From contig JAZODH010000078.1 of assembly GCA_045596925.1 (NCBI GenBank), forward strand, positions 1 through 20,406: a DNA stretch of 20,406 bases, in the 5' to 3' direction. This document shows positions 1-6,432 of the stretch, one piece after another. Position 1 is the first letter of the stretch, and every line of letters starts with the position of its first letter. Made by a program: the position numbers and the translations under genes. The notes below the pieces were generated by a model. That model searched no databases. It saw nothing but the letters and a program-made list of their open reading frames with translations, and had not been told where the DNA came from. This DNA comes from SIG710 sp045596925 (lineage in GTDB: Bacteria; Bacillota; Clostridia; Oscillospirales; CAG-272).

Positions 1-1170
1 GTGCTCGGTGATAATTTTGGTTGATGAGCAGGGGCAGGGAAGATTTGAGCTTCCGTGAGCGGGCTTTGGTACCTTTCTGCCGTAGCGGTCGTCTGTAATT
101 TCGCCCGAAAAACCGTCTGCGTTGTATCCTGTCAGACTTTCTGTGTCATAACCTACGTCAAGTATTATCTGACTTGTCACCAGGTGCTTTTCGACTAACT
201 CAAGAACTAAAAGATCGGTCATTTCCCGTGCGATAAGCTTCGCTTTTTGGGCGGTGTAAGGCTCGCTTAAAACCTGCCCCGAGCCGAGACTGTTGCTCTG
301 AGGGCGATATGCCTTTATCTGTGCAATCGTGCAAGGCTCATATCCCCAGGCGTGGTCAATAAGAAGCTCCGCATTGACCCCGAACATTTTGTAGAGCAGA
401 TCCTCGTTTTTGTGTGAGCAAAGAGCCACGTCACCCATAGTTTTCATGCCGTGATCGGCAAGCTTTTTGGCGTAACCCTTGCCAACTCGCCAGAAGTCGG
501 TAATGGGGGTGTGAGACCATAGCTTTTTGCGGTAGCTCATCTCGTCAAGCTCGGCGATGCGTACTCCGTCCTCGTCTGCGGGCATATGCTTTGCCTCAAT
601 GTCCATGGCGATCTTGGCGAGATACATATTTGTGCCGATTCCGACAGTTGCAGTGATTCCCGTCTCGCGCAGAACGTGGCGGATCATTTTGATCGCAAGC
701 TCGCGGGCGGAGATCTTATATATTTTCAGATAATTAGTGCAGTCGATGAACACTTCGTCAACCGAGTAGACGTGAATGTCCTCGGGAGCGATGTATTGAA
801 GATAAATGTCGTAGATGCGAGTGCTGTACTCCATGTAGTGAGCCATGCGCGGCGGTGTTATAATGAAATCAAGAGCCAGCGAACGGTCGCCCATAAGCTC
901 CGTAAACGACGAGGATTTTCCTCGTAAAATCTTGCCCGGGGCGTTGAATCTTCGCTCTGCGTTTACTTCCTTGACTCGCTGATTCACCTCAAAAAGTCTT
1001 GGTCTGCCCGGCACGCCGAAGGATTTGAGGGCAGGGGAGACCGCGAGACAGATAGTCTTTGCCGTCCTTGACGCGTCGGCGACCACAAGACAGGTGGTCA
1101 TGGGATTCAGCCCCATGCGGACGCACTCCACCGAGGCGTAAAACGATTTCAGATCTATGCAAATATACAT
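1..1170 (-). CDS. Y-family DNA polymerase (UmuC/DinB-like), 3' end cut off by the window edge
   Basis: The minus-strand frame from the ATG at 1170 is open for all 390 visible codons and leaves the window without a stop. The protein starts MYICIDLKSFYASVE, the first catalytic block of Y-family translesion polymerases, with metal-binding Asp6 and the FYASVE steric-gate region at residues 10-15. The second block, YSVDE, is at 135-139 (Asp138 and Glu139 catalytic), and GIGTN follows at 177-181. The family copies damaged DNA, usually under SOS control. Clostridial members of this type are about 400-500 residues, so only the C-terminal part, including some of the little-finger domain, is missing. 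The start is supported by AAAGGAG about 8 nt upstream. No GAAC-N4-GTTC LexA box was found upstream, so SOS control is not visible here. Whether it is the DinB or the longer UmuC-like clostridial type cannot be settled from the fragment. Confidence 0.93.
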   Translation of the reverse strand, partial: MYICIDLKSFYASVECVRMGLNPMTTCLVVADASRTAKTICLAVSPALKSFGVPGRPRLFEVNQRVKEVNAERRFNAPGKILRGKSSSFTELMGDRSLALDFIITPPRMAHYMEYSTRIYDIYLQYIAPEDIHVYSVDEVFIDCTNYLKIYKISARELAIKMIRHVLRETGITATVGIGTNMYLAKIAMDIEAKHMPADEDGVRIAELDEMSYRKKLWSHTPITDFWRVGKGYAKKLADHGMKTMGDVALCSHKNEDLLYKMFGVNAELLIDHAWGYEPCTIAQIKAYRPQSNSLGSGQVLSEPYTAQKAKLIAREMTDLLVLELVEKHLVTSQIILDVGYDTESLTGYNADGFSGEITDDRYGRKVPKPAHGSSNLPCPCSSTKIITEH

Positions 1171-1198
1171 CTCGGTGCTCCTTTCGCGTCTTTTCTTT

Positions 1199-1227
1199 AT
1201 TGTACCATGAAATAAGGAATTTAACAA
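1199..1227 (-). promoter_or_regulatory. Probable SigA promoter of the Y-family polymerase gene
   Basis: On the minus strand, TTGTTA (1227-1222) and TACAAT (1204-1199) are separated by 17 nt. They lie about 30 nt upstream of the polymerase ATG. The -35 matches 4 of 6 consensus bases and the -10 matches 5 of 6. This is sequence match only. The rest of 1171-1314 shows AT-rich DNA with no gene. Confidence 0.5.
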
Positions 1228-1314
1228 TACGGAAAAATAAATTAAGAGAATTTTCATAGGTAGTTAAAAAATATCATTTGTCGAAACTGAAACAAAAATG
1301 TAATGCGGATTCTG

Positions 1315-1343
1315 TTGACAAACGGACGAGAAAATAGTATAAT
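1315..1343 (+). promoter_or_regulatory. SigA promoter of ssrA
   Basis: A perfect TTGACA (1315-1320), a 17-nt spacer and a perfect TATAAT (1338-1343) stand about 32 bp before the mature tmRNA 5' end. Transcription should begin near 1350. That leaves a short 5' leader for RNase P to remove. Confidence 0.9.
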
Positions 1344-1375
1344 AACAAAGCTGATTTGTTTCGGTATCACTGTAT

Positions 1376-1777
1376 GGGGGCGCAATGGTTTCGACAGGGA
1401 TCTTGAAGTATGATAAGCGTGGCGGGCCGGCTAATCCCGTATAATGGCCAAATTAAAAAATAAACGACAACAATACAGTTGCTATGGCTGCCTAAAGTAG
1501 TTTAAGCCTTCGGGCTTAAATTGCTTTGGCAGTGCTGCGGTTTCTTTATAACCGCCCGTTCCACTAAGGAGTACTGCGACCTTAGTCTGAGCGTCATTTG
1601 AGCAGTGAACTTGCATCGGTGTTTCTCCCTTGAACCGGTCAAGCAAAAAAGGGATACTCTGCGATGTAGCCTGTTTGTCGGCGACAACAAAGGGGAAATT
1701 TAAAAGATAAACTGCCCACGGAGAAGGTTGTATGAATGGGTTTTTGGACACGGGTTCGATTCCCGTCGCCTCCACCA
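1376..1777 (+). ncRNA. ssrA: tmRNA (transfer-messenger RNA)
   Basis: tmRNA rescues ribosomes stalled on broken mRNAs: as an alanyl-tRNA mimic it enters the A site, then serves as template for a degradation tag. The 402-nt gene begins GGGGGCGCAATGGTTTCGAC, the conserved tmRNA 5' end. It closes with a T-arm (ACGGG-TTCGATT-CCCGT) and a 3' strand CGCCTCC that pairs with the 5' GGGGGCG, followed by A and an encoded CCA (1775-1777). Pseudoknot PK1 can be drawn as CGGG/CCCG (1423-1426 with 1436-1439) plus GGCTA/TGGCC (1429-1433 with 1445-1449). The tag reading frame follows at 1460-1495. The molecule is one piece, not the permuted two-piece type. It has its own consensus promoter and terminator, so it is monocistronic. 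Confidence 0.97.
1460..1495 (+). other. tmRNA tag reading frame (proteolysis tag ending VAMAA)
   Basis: The frame AAC GAC AAC AAT ACA GTT GCT ATG GCT GCC TAA (1463-1495) encodes NDNNTVAMAA and a stop. Its hydrophobic, Ala-rich end is typical of tmRNA tags recognised by ClpXP-type proteases. PK1 ends at 1449. A 10-nt spacer, as in the E. coli molecule, puts the resume codon at ATA (1460-1462). With the Ala carried by tmRNA itself, the predicted tag is AINDNNTVAMAA. Resumption one codon earlier, at AAA, would add a Lys. The tag end is clear, but the exact resume codon is inferred. Confidence 0.75.
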
Positions 1778-1818
1778 AAATAAACAGAGGGAGCCTATGG
1801 CTCCCTCTGTTTATTTTT
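1777..1818 (+). terminator. Rho-independent terminator of ssrA (long palindrome)
   Basis: The 19-nt arms at 1777-1795 and 1799-1817 are perfectly complementary around the loop TAT and end in a T run. The left arm overlaps the last base of the tmRNA CCA. The A-rich left flank means it could also terminate transcription from the other strand. Confidence 0.92.
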
Positions 1819-1942
1819 GCGAAGCTCCCGAATCGAACCCGCTCAAGTTTGCCATGCAAACTTGAACAATTTGCGCTGTGATCGCGAGCGGTTTGAACTG
1901 AATAATGGCGCAAATGTGGGTTCGATTCTCGGTCAAGCTTCG
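1819..1942. repeat. Nested inverted repeat with tmRNA/tRNA T-arm-like ends
   Basis: The left end (1819-1840, GCGAAGCT then GAATCGAACCC) is repeated in reverse complement at 1918-1942 (GGGTTCGATTC then AGCTTCGC), with a few differing bases between the two blocks. GGGTTCGATTC is also the T-arm sequence in the tmRNA itself (1752-1762). Inside are a perfect 10-bp hairpin TCAAGTTTGC/GCAAACTTGA around CAT (1843-1865) and an ATTTGCGC/GCGCAAAT pair (1869-1876 and 1908-1915). No complete tRNA can be folded here and there is no coding signal. It may be a remnant of elements that integrated at the tmRNA 3' end. Confidence 0.6.
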
Positions 1943-1981
1943 CATAGCTTTTGGGGATATGAATAACCCGCTCAAGTTTGC
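1836..1981. repeat. 17-bp direct repeat pair
   Basis: AACCCGCTCAAGTTTGC occurs exactly at 1836-1852 and again at 1965-1981, 129 bp apart on the same strand. The first copy overlaps the left arm of the inverted repeat and the second lies just outside its right end. Direct repeats bracketing T-arm-like sequence beside ssrA resemble duplicated attachment-site pieces. No integrase is visible in the window. Confidence 0.7.
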
Positions 1982-2019
1982 TCCGATAGTGAGCAGACTA
2001 TTTAAAAAGAACAAAACTA

Positions 2020-2047
2020 TTGACTTTTATCGCAAATATGGTATAAT
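2020..2047 (+). promoter_or_regulatory. SigA promoter with extended -10, driving the structured RNA
   Basis: TTGACT (2020-2025), a 16-nt spacer and TATAAT (2042-2047) preceded by TGG (extended -10) form a strong promoter. Predicted initiation near 2053-2054 coincides with the first base of a 15-bp inverted repeat. This suggests that the RNA starts at the foot of a helix. Confidence 0.82.
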
Positions 2048-2052
2048 GAAAT

Positions 2053-2268
2053 TGCCAAACCAACTGAATATAAAAGCAAGGGCTATTTTTATCTTTTACG
2101 GGATAACTATAACCTTTTTGAGTCATACTCTATATGGATTTTGATAAAAATGCAAATTCCTACTGAGTATGGCGTAGATCGGTTCTTGCTTTTTCAGTTG
2201 GTTTGGCGACTATCGGAGTTTGCGTTTTTTGTGCGGTTTACTTCGGTGGCCGCACTTTTTATTTTTTT
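2053..2268 (+). ncRNA. Putative structured small RNA, about 210 nt, unassigned (6S-like architecture possible)
   Basis: A strong promoter and a strong terminator bracket this stretch and no convincing reading frame lies within. The 5' arm GCCAAACCAACTGAA (2054-2068) is perfectly complementary to 2193-2207. After a 4-nt bulge, AAAGCAAG (2073-2080) continues the stem with CTTGCTTT (2185-2192), giving 23 base pairs in all. Inside, 2122-2130 pairs with 2165-2173 (one wobble), and a further short helix sits at 2136-2141 with 2154-2160. The large 5' side (2081-2121) can form a weak hairpin of its own. A long closing stem, a central open region and an apical stem is the general plan of 6S RNA, the RNA polymerase regulator. 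I could not match conserved 6S sequence. A cis-acting leader for the sigma gene downstream, or a novel family, is equally possible. Confidence 0.6.
2231..2268 (+). terminator. Rho-independent terminator with UUCG tetraloop
   Basis: The hairpin is GTGCGGTTTAC-TTCG-GTGGCCGCAC (2231-2254), capped by a C(UUCG)G tetraloop. It is followed by a run of 12 Ts interrupted by one A (2255-2267). It ends the transcript that starts near 2053 and stands before the sigma-factor promoter. Confidence 0.88.
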
Positions 2269-2289
2269 GTGAAAATAAATCAAAAAAAC

Positions 2290-2322
2290 TGTAACGAAAT
2301 GCTGTCAAAATCTGTCTATAAT
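2290..2322 (+). promoter_or_regulatory. ECF-like, possibly autoregulated promoter of the sigma-factor operon
   Basis: TGTAAC (2290-2295), a 17-nt spacer and TGTCTATAAT (2313-2322) resemble extracytoplasmic-function sigma promoters of Bacillota (TGAAAC/TGTAAC then CGTC). The site lies about 36 bp upstream of the sigma gene start. A conventional TATAAT overlaps the -10, so SigA use is possible, although a matching -35 is weak. Autoregulation by the product is an inference from the motif and its position. Confidence 0.5.
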
Positions 2323-2358
2323 AGTGAAGACGGAGAGTTCACGCTTGAGGAGACCGAA

Positions 2359-2913
2359 ATGGACGATAAAAATATAGTGGCATTGTACTGGGAACGCTCA
2401 GAAGACGCCATAGTTGAGACCGAGAAAAAATACGGCGGTTTTTGCCGCCATATAGCAATAAATATACTTAATTCGGAGCAGGATGCAGAGGAGTGTGTCA
2501 ACGACACCTGGAGAGGCGCGTGGGACAGCATACCCCCAAAGCGTCCCGAAAAGCTGGCGGCATACCTTGGCAAGATAACGCGCAACATCGCTCTTAACCG
2601 ATATACCCATAACAGGGCAAAAAAGCGCTTCGGCGGCACAGAGGTGATCTTTGACGAGGTAAGCGAGTTTGTTCCCGACACGGGCAATGGGAACCCGGTG
2701 GAGCAGATCCACCTGAGAAACGCCATAAACTCGTTTGTGGGAGCTTTGCCCAAGGAAGTCAGAACCGTGTTCGTCCGTCGCTATTGGTATATGAGTGATA
2801 TCAGCGATATTGCCCGTGATTGCGGTCTTACCGAGGGTAATGTGAGAGTTATACTTATGCGAACCCGAATAAAATTCAAAAAATATCTGGAAAGTGAGGG
2901 AGTTGAGATATGA
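2359..2913 (+). CDS. RNA polymerase sigma factor, sigma-70 family (ECF-like)
   Basis: The 184-residue protein begins MDDKNIVALYWERSEDAI, the usual N-terminus of a widespread clostridial sigma-70/ECF-like family. Region 2 covers roughly residues 5-85, with the DAEECVNDTW and AYLGKITRNIALN segments. Region 4 is a helix-turn-helix near residues 125-175 (SDISDIARDCGLTEGNVRVILMR). It lacks regions 1 and 3, as ECF factors do. The frame stays open upstream to 2203, but I chose the ATG at 2359: it has GAGGAG upstream, matches the family start, and leaves the promoter and terminator outside the gene. The stop overlaps the next start as ATGA (2910-2913), so translation is coupled to the probable anti-sigma gene. 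The factor would direct polymerase to a small regulon in response to a membrane signal; the regulon is unknown. Confidence 0.9.
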   Translation: MDDKNIVALYWERSEDAIVETEKKYGGFCRHIAINILNSEQDAEECVNDTWRGAWDSIPPKRPEKLAAYLGKITRNIALNRYTHNRAKKRFGGTEVIFDEVSEFVPDTGNGNPVEQIHLRNAINSFVGALPKEVRTVFVRRYWYMSDISDIARDCGLTEGNVRVILMRTRIKFKKYLESEGVEI

Positions 2914-3779
2914 AGCAGGAAAAAATGCTCAAATATATAAATCTGCTTGACGACAAGTACATCATTGAAGCGACACCCAAGAGTTTTGGCTCTGTGCAGA
3001 AAAAGAAAAGCAAACGACCGCTTTCAAATTGGCTCCGTTACGGCACATTGGCGGCATCCTTTGTGATCGTTGTGGGAATTGCACTTCTTATCCCTCATCT
3101 GCGCCTTGATGTGCCGGTAACTCCGCTCGATTCGGAGCAAAATAACCCGGGCATTATCCTGCCGCCCGATACTCCCGTTGCTCCGGATACACATACGAAT
3201 CCCGATACTCATAAGGAAGACGTAGGTACGGATCTGCCGATTGGCGGTGATCACATGGGTGATGACCTGTTTTCCCCATACGTTGCGCTTGTGGATATGG
3301 TGGTGTATTCAAAGGGAACTTTCAGTGAAAATTACGGAGCGTATATGAGTGAATTTGACGAGATGGAGGGCAAGTGGCAGAACGATCGCCCGTCGGTAAT
3401 GTATCATCTGTCGAAGACGATGAATCTCACCCGTGAGGATCTGGAAAAATATTACGCATCACTTGATATCGAGAATGTTCCCGAAGATATTTACGTAGGA
3501 CTTCTGGCAGACAGCGTGGAAGAATCAATGAAACTGCTGAAGAGCAAATATGCTTTCTATTACGACGGAAAGCTTTACACGGTTTATGATGTTTATTTAT
3601 TAGACTGCACTCAATCGGTATCGTCTGATATTCCGTTTGACCCGACAGCAGAAGAATACGATCAGGTGTGGTTAAATATCGACGAATATCTCGATTCTCC
3701 CAATGCCTACGACGTGGGAGATAACATAAGAGAATATGTTGATGAGATCGTAGAGGAGATAGAATGTGAGGTAGGATAA
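2910..3779 (+). CDS. Single-pass membrane protein, probable anti-sigma factor
   Basis: This 289-residue protein is translationally coupled to the sigma factor. It has a short cytoplasmic N-terminus (KYINLLDDKYIIEATP at about 9-23), which resembles the N-termini of proteins encoded directly after this sigma family. A KKKSKR patch and one transmembrane segment (about 44-62) come next, followed by a large extracellular part. Outside the membrane there is a Pro/Thr/Asp-rich stretch (about 70-110) and then an acidic domain (about 118-289) that I do not recognise. Such proteins hold their cognate sigma factor at the membrane until a signal releases it. The anti-sigma role rests on position and topology; no classical zinc-binding anti-sigma motif (HxxxCxxC) is present. 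The outer domain could be the sensor. Confidence 0.7.
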   Translation: MKQEKMLKYINLLDDKYIIEATPKSFGSVQKKKSKRPLSNWLRYGTLAASFVIVVGIALLIPHLRLDVPVTPLDSEQNNPGIILPPDTPVAPDTHTNPDTHKEDVGTDLPIGGDHMGDDLFSPYVALVDMVVYSKGTFSENYGAYMSEFDEMEGKWQNDRPSVMYHLSKTMNLTREDLEKYYASLDIENVPEDIYVGLLADSVEESMKLLKSKYAFYYDGKLYTVYDVYLLDCTQSVSSDIPFDPTAEEYDQVWLNIDEYLDSPNAYDVGDNIREYVDEIVEEIECEVG

Positions 3780-3795
3780 AAGAAAGGAGGAGCAA

Positions 3796-4578
3796 ATGAA
3801 AAGGATACTGCTGATTGCCTTGGTGGTTGCGGTCTGTCTGTTTTTCGTCGGGCTGATGATCGGGGTCAACGCGCCCGAAAAAACGACGCAACGCCCCGAC
3901 ACTACCGAAAGCACGCAGGAAAGTACAGAAGACACCGAAGCTCCTCCCGCACGCCCGACAAAGAAGATCATCGACGCACCTTACATATACCAGAACGTGG
4001 ACTACCCGAACGGCTGCGAGAGCGTCAGCGCGGTCATGGCGTTGCAGTATTTCGGGATCGACATCACGGTGGACGAGTTTATTGACAATTATCTGGATAT
4101 GGGCGACGCGCCCGTTGTGGGCGGTGTCGGTCCCGATCCCACTCTGGTCTATTGCGGTGATCCACGAAGAAAAGACGGCTGGGGCTGTCATTCAAGCGTC
4201 ATCGTCAACGCCCTTGACAAGTTCATCGACTACGATAAATTTACCGTTTCCGCTTTTCGCGGAAGAACTCTGGACGAGCTGTGCCGCCGATATGTTGACC
4301 GCGATATCCCCGTTGTCATTTGGGCGACGGTGGGCATGGTGGACAGCAGCGCACCTCAGTATTGGGCGAGCTGGACGACCCCTCAGGGCAAGGAAGTGAC
4401 CTATAACAAAAAGCTTCACTGCCTGCTTTTGGTGGGGTACGATGAAAAGAACTATTATTTCAACGATTCCATGAATCTCAGCTCCCACGGAACACGCTAC
4501 ATAGGCTATTCAAAGGCCACCGCAGAGAAGGCATACGACATTCTCGGACGGCAGAGTATAGTGATAGCACCCAAATAA
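3796..4578 (+). CDS. Exported C39-family (papain-like) cysteine peptidase
   Basis: The 260-residue protein has an N-terminal membrane segment (residues 4-24) with a KR start. It acts either as a signal anchor or as an uncleaved signal peptide. A Thr/Glu/Pro-rich linker (28-55) leads to a C39-like domain of the Peptidase_C39_2 type. Catalytic Cys74 sits in PNGCESVSAVMAL, His208 in KKLHCLLLVGYD and Asp224 in FNDS; all three expected residues are present. Family members act on peptides, often at the cell surface, but the substrate here is not evident. A perfect AGGAGG precedes the ATG, and only 16 nt separate it from the probable anti-sigma gene, so it is probably in the same operon. It might process the anti-sigma protein or cell-envelope peptides, but that is speculation. 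A terminator follows at once. Confidence 0.85.
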   Translation: MKRILLIALVVAVCLFFVGLMIGVNAPEKTTQRPDTTESTQESTEDTEAPPARPTKKIIDAPYIYQNVDYPNGCESVSAVMALQYFGIDITVDEFIDNYLDMGDAPVVGGVGPDPTLVYCGDPRRKDGWGCHSSVIVNALDKFIDYDKFTVSAFRGRTLDELCRRYVDRDIPVVIWATVGMVDSSAPQYWASWTTPQGKEVTYNKKLHCLLLVGYDEKNYYFNDSMNLSSHGTRYIGYSKATAEKAYDILGRQSIVIAPK

Positions 4579-4603
4579 AAAAGCCCTTTTTCAAGGGCTT
4601 TTT
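4578..4603. terminator. Bidirectional Rho-independent terminator
   Basis: AAAAAGCCCTT (4578-4588) pairs with AAGGGCTTTTT (4593-4603) around TTTC. It overlaps the last base of the peptidase stop codon and lies 3 nt from the stop of the convergent DUF4091 gene, so it can end transcripts from both sides. Confidence 0.92.
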
Positions 4604-4606
4604 ATT

Positions 4607-6262
4607 TTATATATTTTCTTTTATCATTTGATTTATCCGCTCTCTTGCGTGCAGAATAGGCGCGGCAGACATCGGACAACGATCGAAAGCGACCTCGCCA
4701 AGCTCATTTTCAAGAGCCTCTATAACGGCGTCCTTTCCGCACAGGGCGGCGCAGAGCTGCATGGCTCTCATGTCCTGCAGCGCTTCGTGAAAAACTATCA
4801 TTCTGGTCGATTCAAGAGCATTTCCGTCGGAGGCAGGGTAGACCGAGAAAGAGTCTCCGTCGGGAAAAGCGTGCTCAGCACCTGCTTCAACAAAAGGAAT
4901 GACGGGGTGCACCGACCGCTCGCTGTTGTAGAAATTGTAGCCCCAATGCAGGAACCCGACGATATCGTGCTTGAACATCTGCAGGCCGAGAACGCGGTTT
5001 CGCCACGCGGGCATAGCCATAAAGCGATTTGAGACCTTTTTGCTTTGAACACAGCAGTAGTATGTCCAAAGGTTGGGAACATTGTTCTCAAGGAACGGCT
5101 TTATCATATCATTTGCCGGAATGGGGTTTGTGATGATTCCCGCCTCGTAATATTCAACGTGAGAGCAGGCGTCCATAATTTTGTAGCCCTCAAGCAGATC
5201 TGCAACCGCCGCCCTTGCCTTTTTGTAGCTCTCAAGATGTGCTTCAAGAGGCTCGTCGGAAATGTGGAAGAAGCAACGGCGGTCGTCGCCACGAGCCTTC
5301 ATATGTGCGAGAAATTCCGTCAGCATGGTGCGGAGAAAACGAACGTATTCGGGGTCGGCAGAGTCGGTTTCCCAGCCGAAAATGCGCTTTTCGACACCGT
5401 CAAGTGTGGCAATCACCTTCGGTGCGTGGAAAGCACCCCATTGGGTGAATAAATGACAGATCTCAAAGTATTTTACGCCGACTCGGTCACACATATCTAT
5501 CCATCGGTCAACAAGAGTGAAATCAAAGCTGTATTCGCCGTTTTCCACGGTGATTCCGAGCAACTGAGTCGTTAGTCTTTCCTTTCCGGGATTTGTGTCA
5601 AGGGCGGGGGTCACGAGAGGTGTCAAGAGCATATTTATTCCGTTTGAAATGGCGGTTCTCGCAAAATTTTCGATTATCTGCCAATGACGCTCCGACCAGA
5701 CCTCGCATCCGTATTGGTGAGCCAGAGAATCGCAGTGGAACCAATCGGTGCAGATAAGCGTCTGTTCGGGAATTTCAGCATCGATTATCTCAATTTCAAG
5801 GGTGTTTTCGCTCAGGATCTCGCCGTTTTCGGTTAACGTAACAGTAAGTGGACCCGAGAGGGAAGAGGTGATATTTTCGGCGTTTCTCAGGTCGATCTCG
5901 ATCCAGACCGAGCCGAGATTTCCGCGTCCCGCGACGATGCGCCCGTAAGGATCAACGGGATAGAGCATATCGGGACAAAGAGACGGCTCGGTATAGAGAA
6001 AATTGTCGTCGTGACCGTTAGTGTAAGGGCAAAGGGAAGGTACGCTCATGATCTGCCTCACGGTAGCAAATTCCGCCAACTTTCCCGAAAATTCGAGAAC
6101 GGGCCGCAGGGTGACAGCATTTTCACCGTCGTTCAAAAAAGCGAGCTGAAAAGAAAGCCTTTCATTTTTGAGAATGCTGATTTTTTCAAGTGTGTCAAAG
6201 CTGTCAATATTTCCGTTGACAAACGCCTTTTCAAGAGAGGAAATTATCTTGGTTTTTAACAT
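4607..6262 (-). CDS. DUF4091-family glycoside-hydrolase-like protein
   Basis: The 551-residue protein has no signal peptide or transmembrane segment, so it is probably cytoplasmic. The N-terminal half (about 25-165) is beta-rich, in keeping with a beta-sandwich before the catalytic barrel. The remainder matches DUF4091/GH123-like proteins: WFHCDSLA (174-181), YFEICHLFTQWG (265-276), FFHISDEP (331-338) and FLHWGYNFYN (437-446). The adjacent Asp336-Glu337 pair is placed like the catalytic Asp-Glu pair of GH123 beta-N-acetylgalactosaminidases, which work by substrate assistance. A role in trimming N-acetyl-hexosamine glycans is therefore plausible, but the substrate cannot be read from the sequence. 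GGAGG precedes the ATG and the gene has its own promoter. It is monocistronic and faces away from prfB; neighbouring genes give no pathway context. Confidence 0.85.
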   Translation of the reverse strand: MLKTKIISSLEKAFVNGNIDSFDTLEKISILKNERLSFQLAFLNDGENAVTLRPVLEFSGKLAEFATVRQIMSVPSLCPYTNGHDDNFLYTEPSLCPDMLYPVDPYGRIVAGRGNLGSVWIEIDLRNAENITSSLSGPLTVTLTENGEILSENTLEIEIIDAEIPEQTLICTDWFHCDSLAHQYGCEVWSERHWQIIENFARTAISNGINMLLTPLVTPALDTNPGKERLTTQLLGITVENGEYSFDFTLVDRWIDMCDRVGVKYFEICHLFTQWGAFHAPKVIATLDGVEKRIFGWETDSADPEYVRFLRTMLTEFLAHMKARGDDRRCFFHISDEPLEAHLESYKKARAAVADLLEGYKIMDACSHVEYYEAGIITNPIPANDMIKPFLENNVPNLWTYYCCVQSKKVSNRFMAMPAWRNRVLGLQMFKHDIVGFLHWGYNFYNSERSVHPVIPFVEAGAEHAFPDGDSFSVYPASDGNALESTRMIVFHEALQDMRAMQLCAALCGKDAVIEALENELGEVAFDRCPMSAAPILHARERINQMIKENI

Positions 6263-6294
6263 GACCGATCCTCCGAATTTTACTTTGTATTTTA

Positions 6295-6324
6295 ATTATA
6301 AGTACAACGGTGTTCTTTGTCAAT
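6295..6324 (-). promoter_or_regulatory. SigA promoter of the DUF4091 gene
   Basis: On the minus strand a perfect TTGACA (6324-6319), a 17-nt spacer and a perfect TATAAT (6300-6295) lie about 33 nt upstream of the ATG. It is back to back with the prfB promoter, and the two -35 boxes are 36 bp apart. Confidence 0.88.
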
Positions 6325-6360
6325 AGACGAAAGTTTAATAAACTAATTTTCTCAAATCCC

Positions 6361-6389
6361 TTGTCAAAACCGTAAAATGATGGTATAAT
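6361..6389 (+). promoter_or_regulatory. SigA promoter of prfB
   Basis: TTGTCA (6361-6366), a 17-nt spacer and TATAAT (6384-6389) with an extended TGG are found about 44 nt before the start codon. Confidence 0.87.
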
Positions 6390-6432
6390 ATCAAAGATAT
6401 AGATTCAAAAACGAAAAAAGGAACGCAAACTG

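Noticed and set aside
1171..1314. LexA/SOS box before the Y-family polymerase
   Set aside because: No GAAC-N4-GTTC or close variant is present in this stretch.
1482..1913. 143-codon minus-strand open frame across the tmRNA
   Set aside because: Its translation contains EATGIEPVS, a well-known false peptide from antisense reading of tRNA or tmRNA 3' ends. It covers ssrA and its terminator.
1819..1942. A tRNA gene or pseudogene suggested by T-arm-like sequence
   Set aside because: No acceptor, D or anticodon arms can be paired in either orientation; only the T-arm-like block is present.
1811..2014. Minus-strand open frame in the repeat region
   Set aside because: It lies entirely on the inverted repeats, has no ribosome binding site and resembles no family.
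1905..2144. 79-codon plus-strand open frame
   Set aside because: It crosses the promoter at 2020-2047 and the 5' arm of the RNA stem, and has no ribosome binding site.
2053..2268. A classical riboswitch controlling the sigma gene
   Set aside because: No arm upstream of the terminator competes with its stem and no known aptamer core was recognised. A separate promoter follows the terminator. Not fully excluded.
2203..2358. N-terminal extension of the sigma factor (52 codons)
   Set aside because: The extension would cover the terminator and the ECF-like promoter, while the ATG at 2359 has a good Shine-Dalgarno sequence and matches the family's usual start.
3427..4191. 254-codon minus-strand open frame
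   Set aside because: It is antisense to the anti-sigma and C39 peptidase genes, which have clear families and ribosome binding sites, and its product has no recognisable feature.
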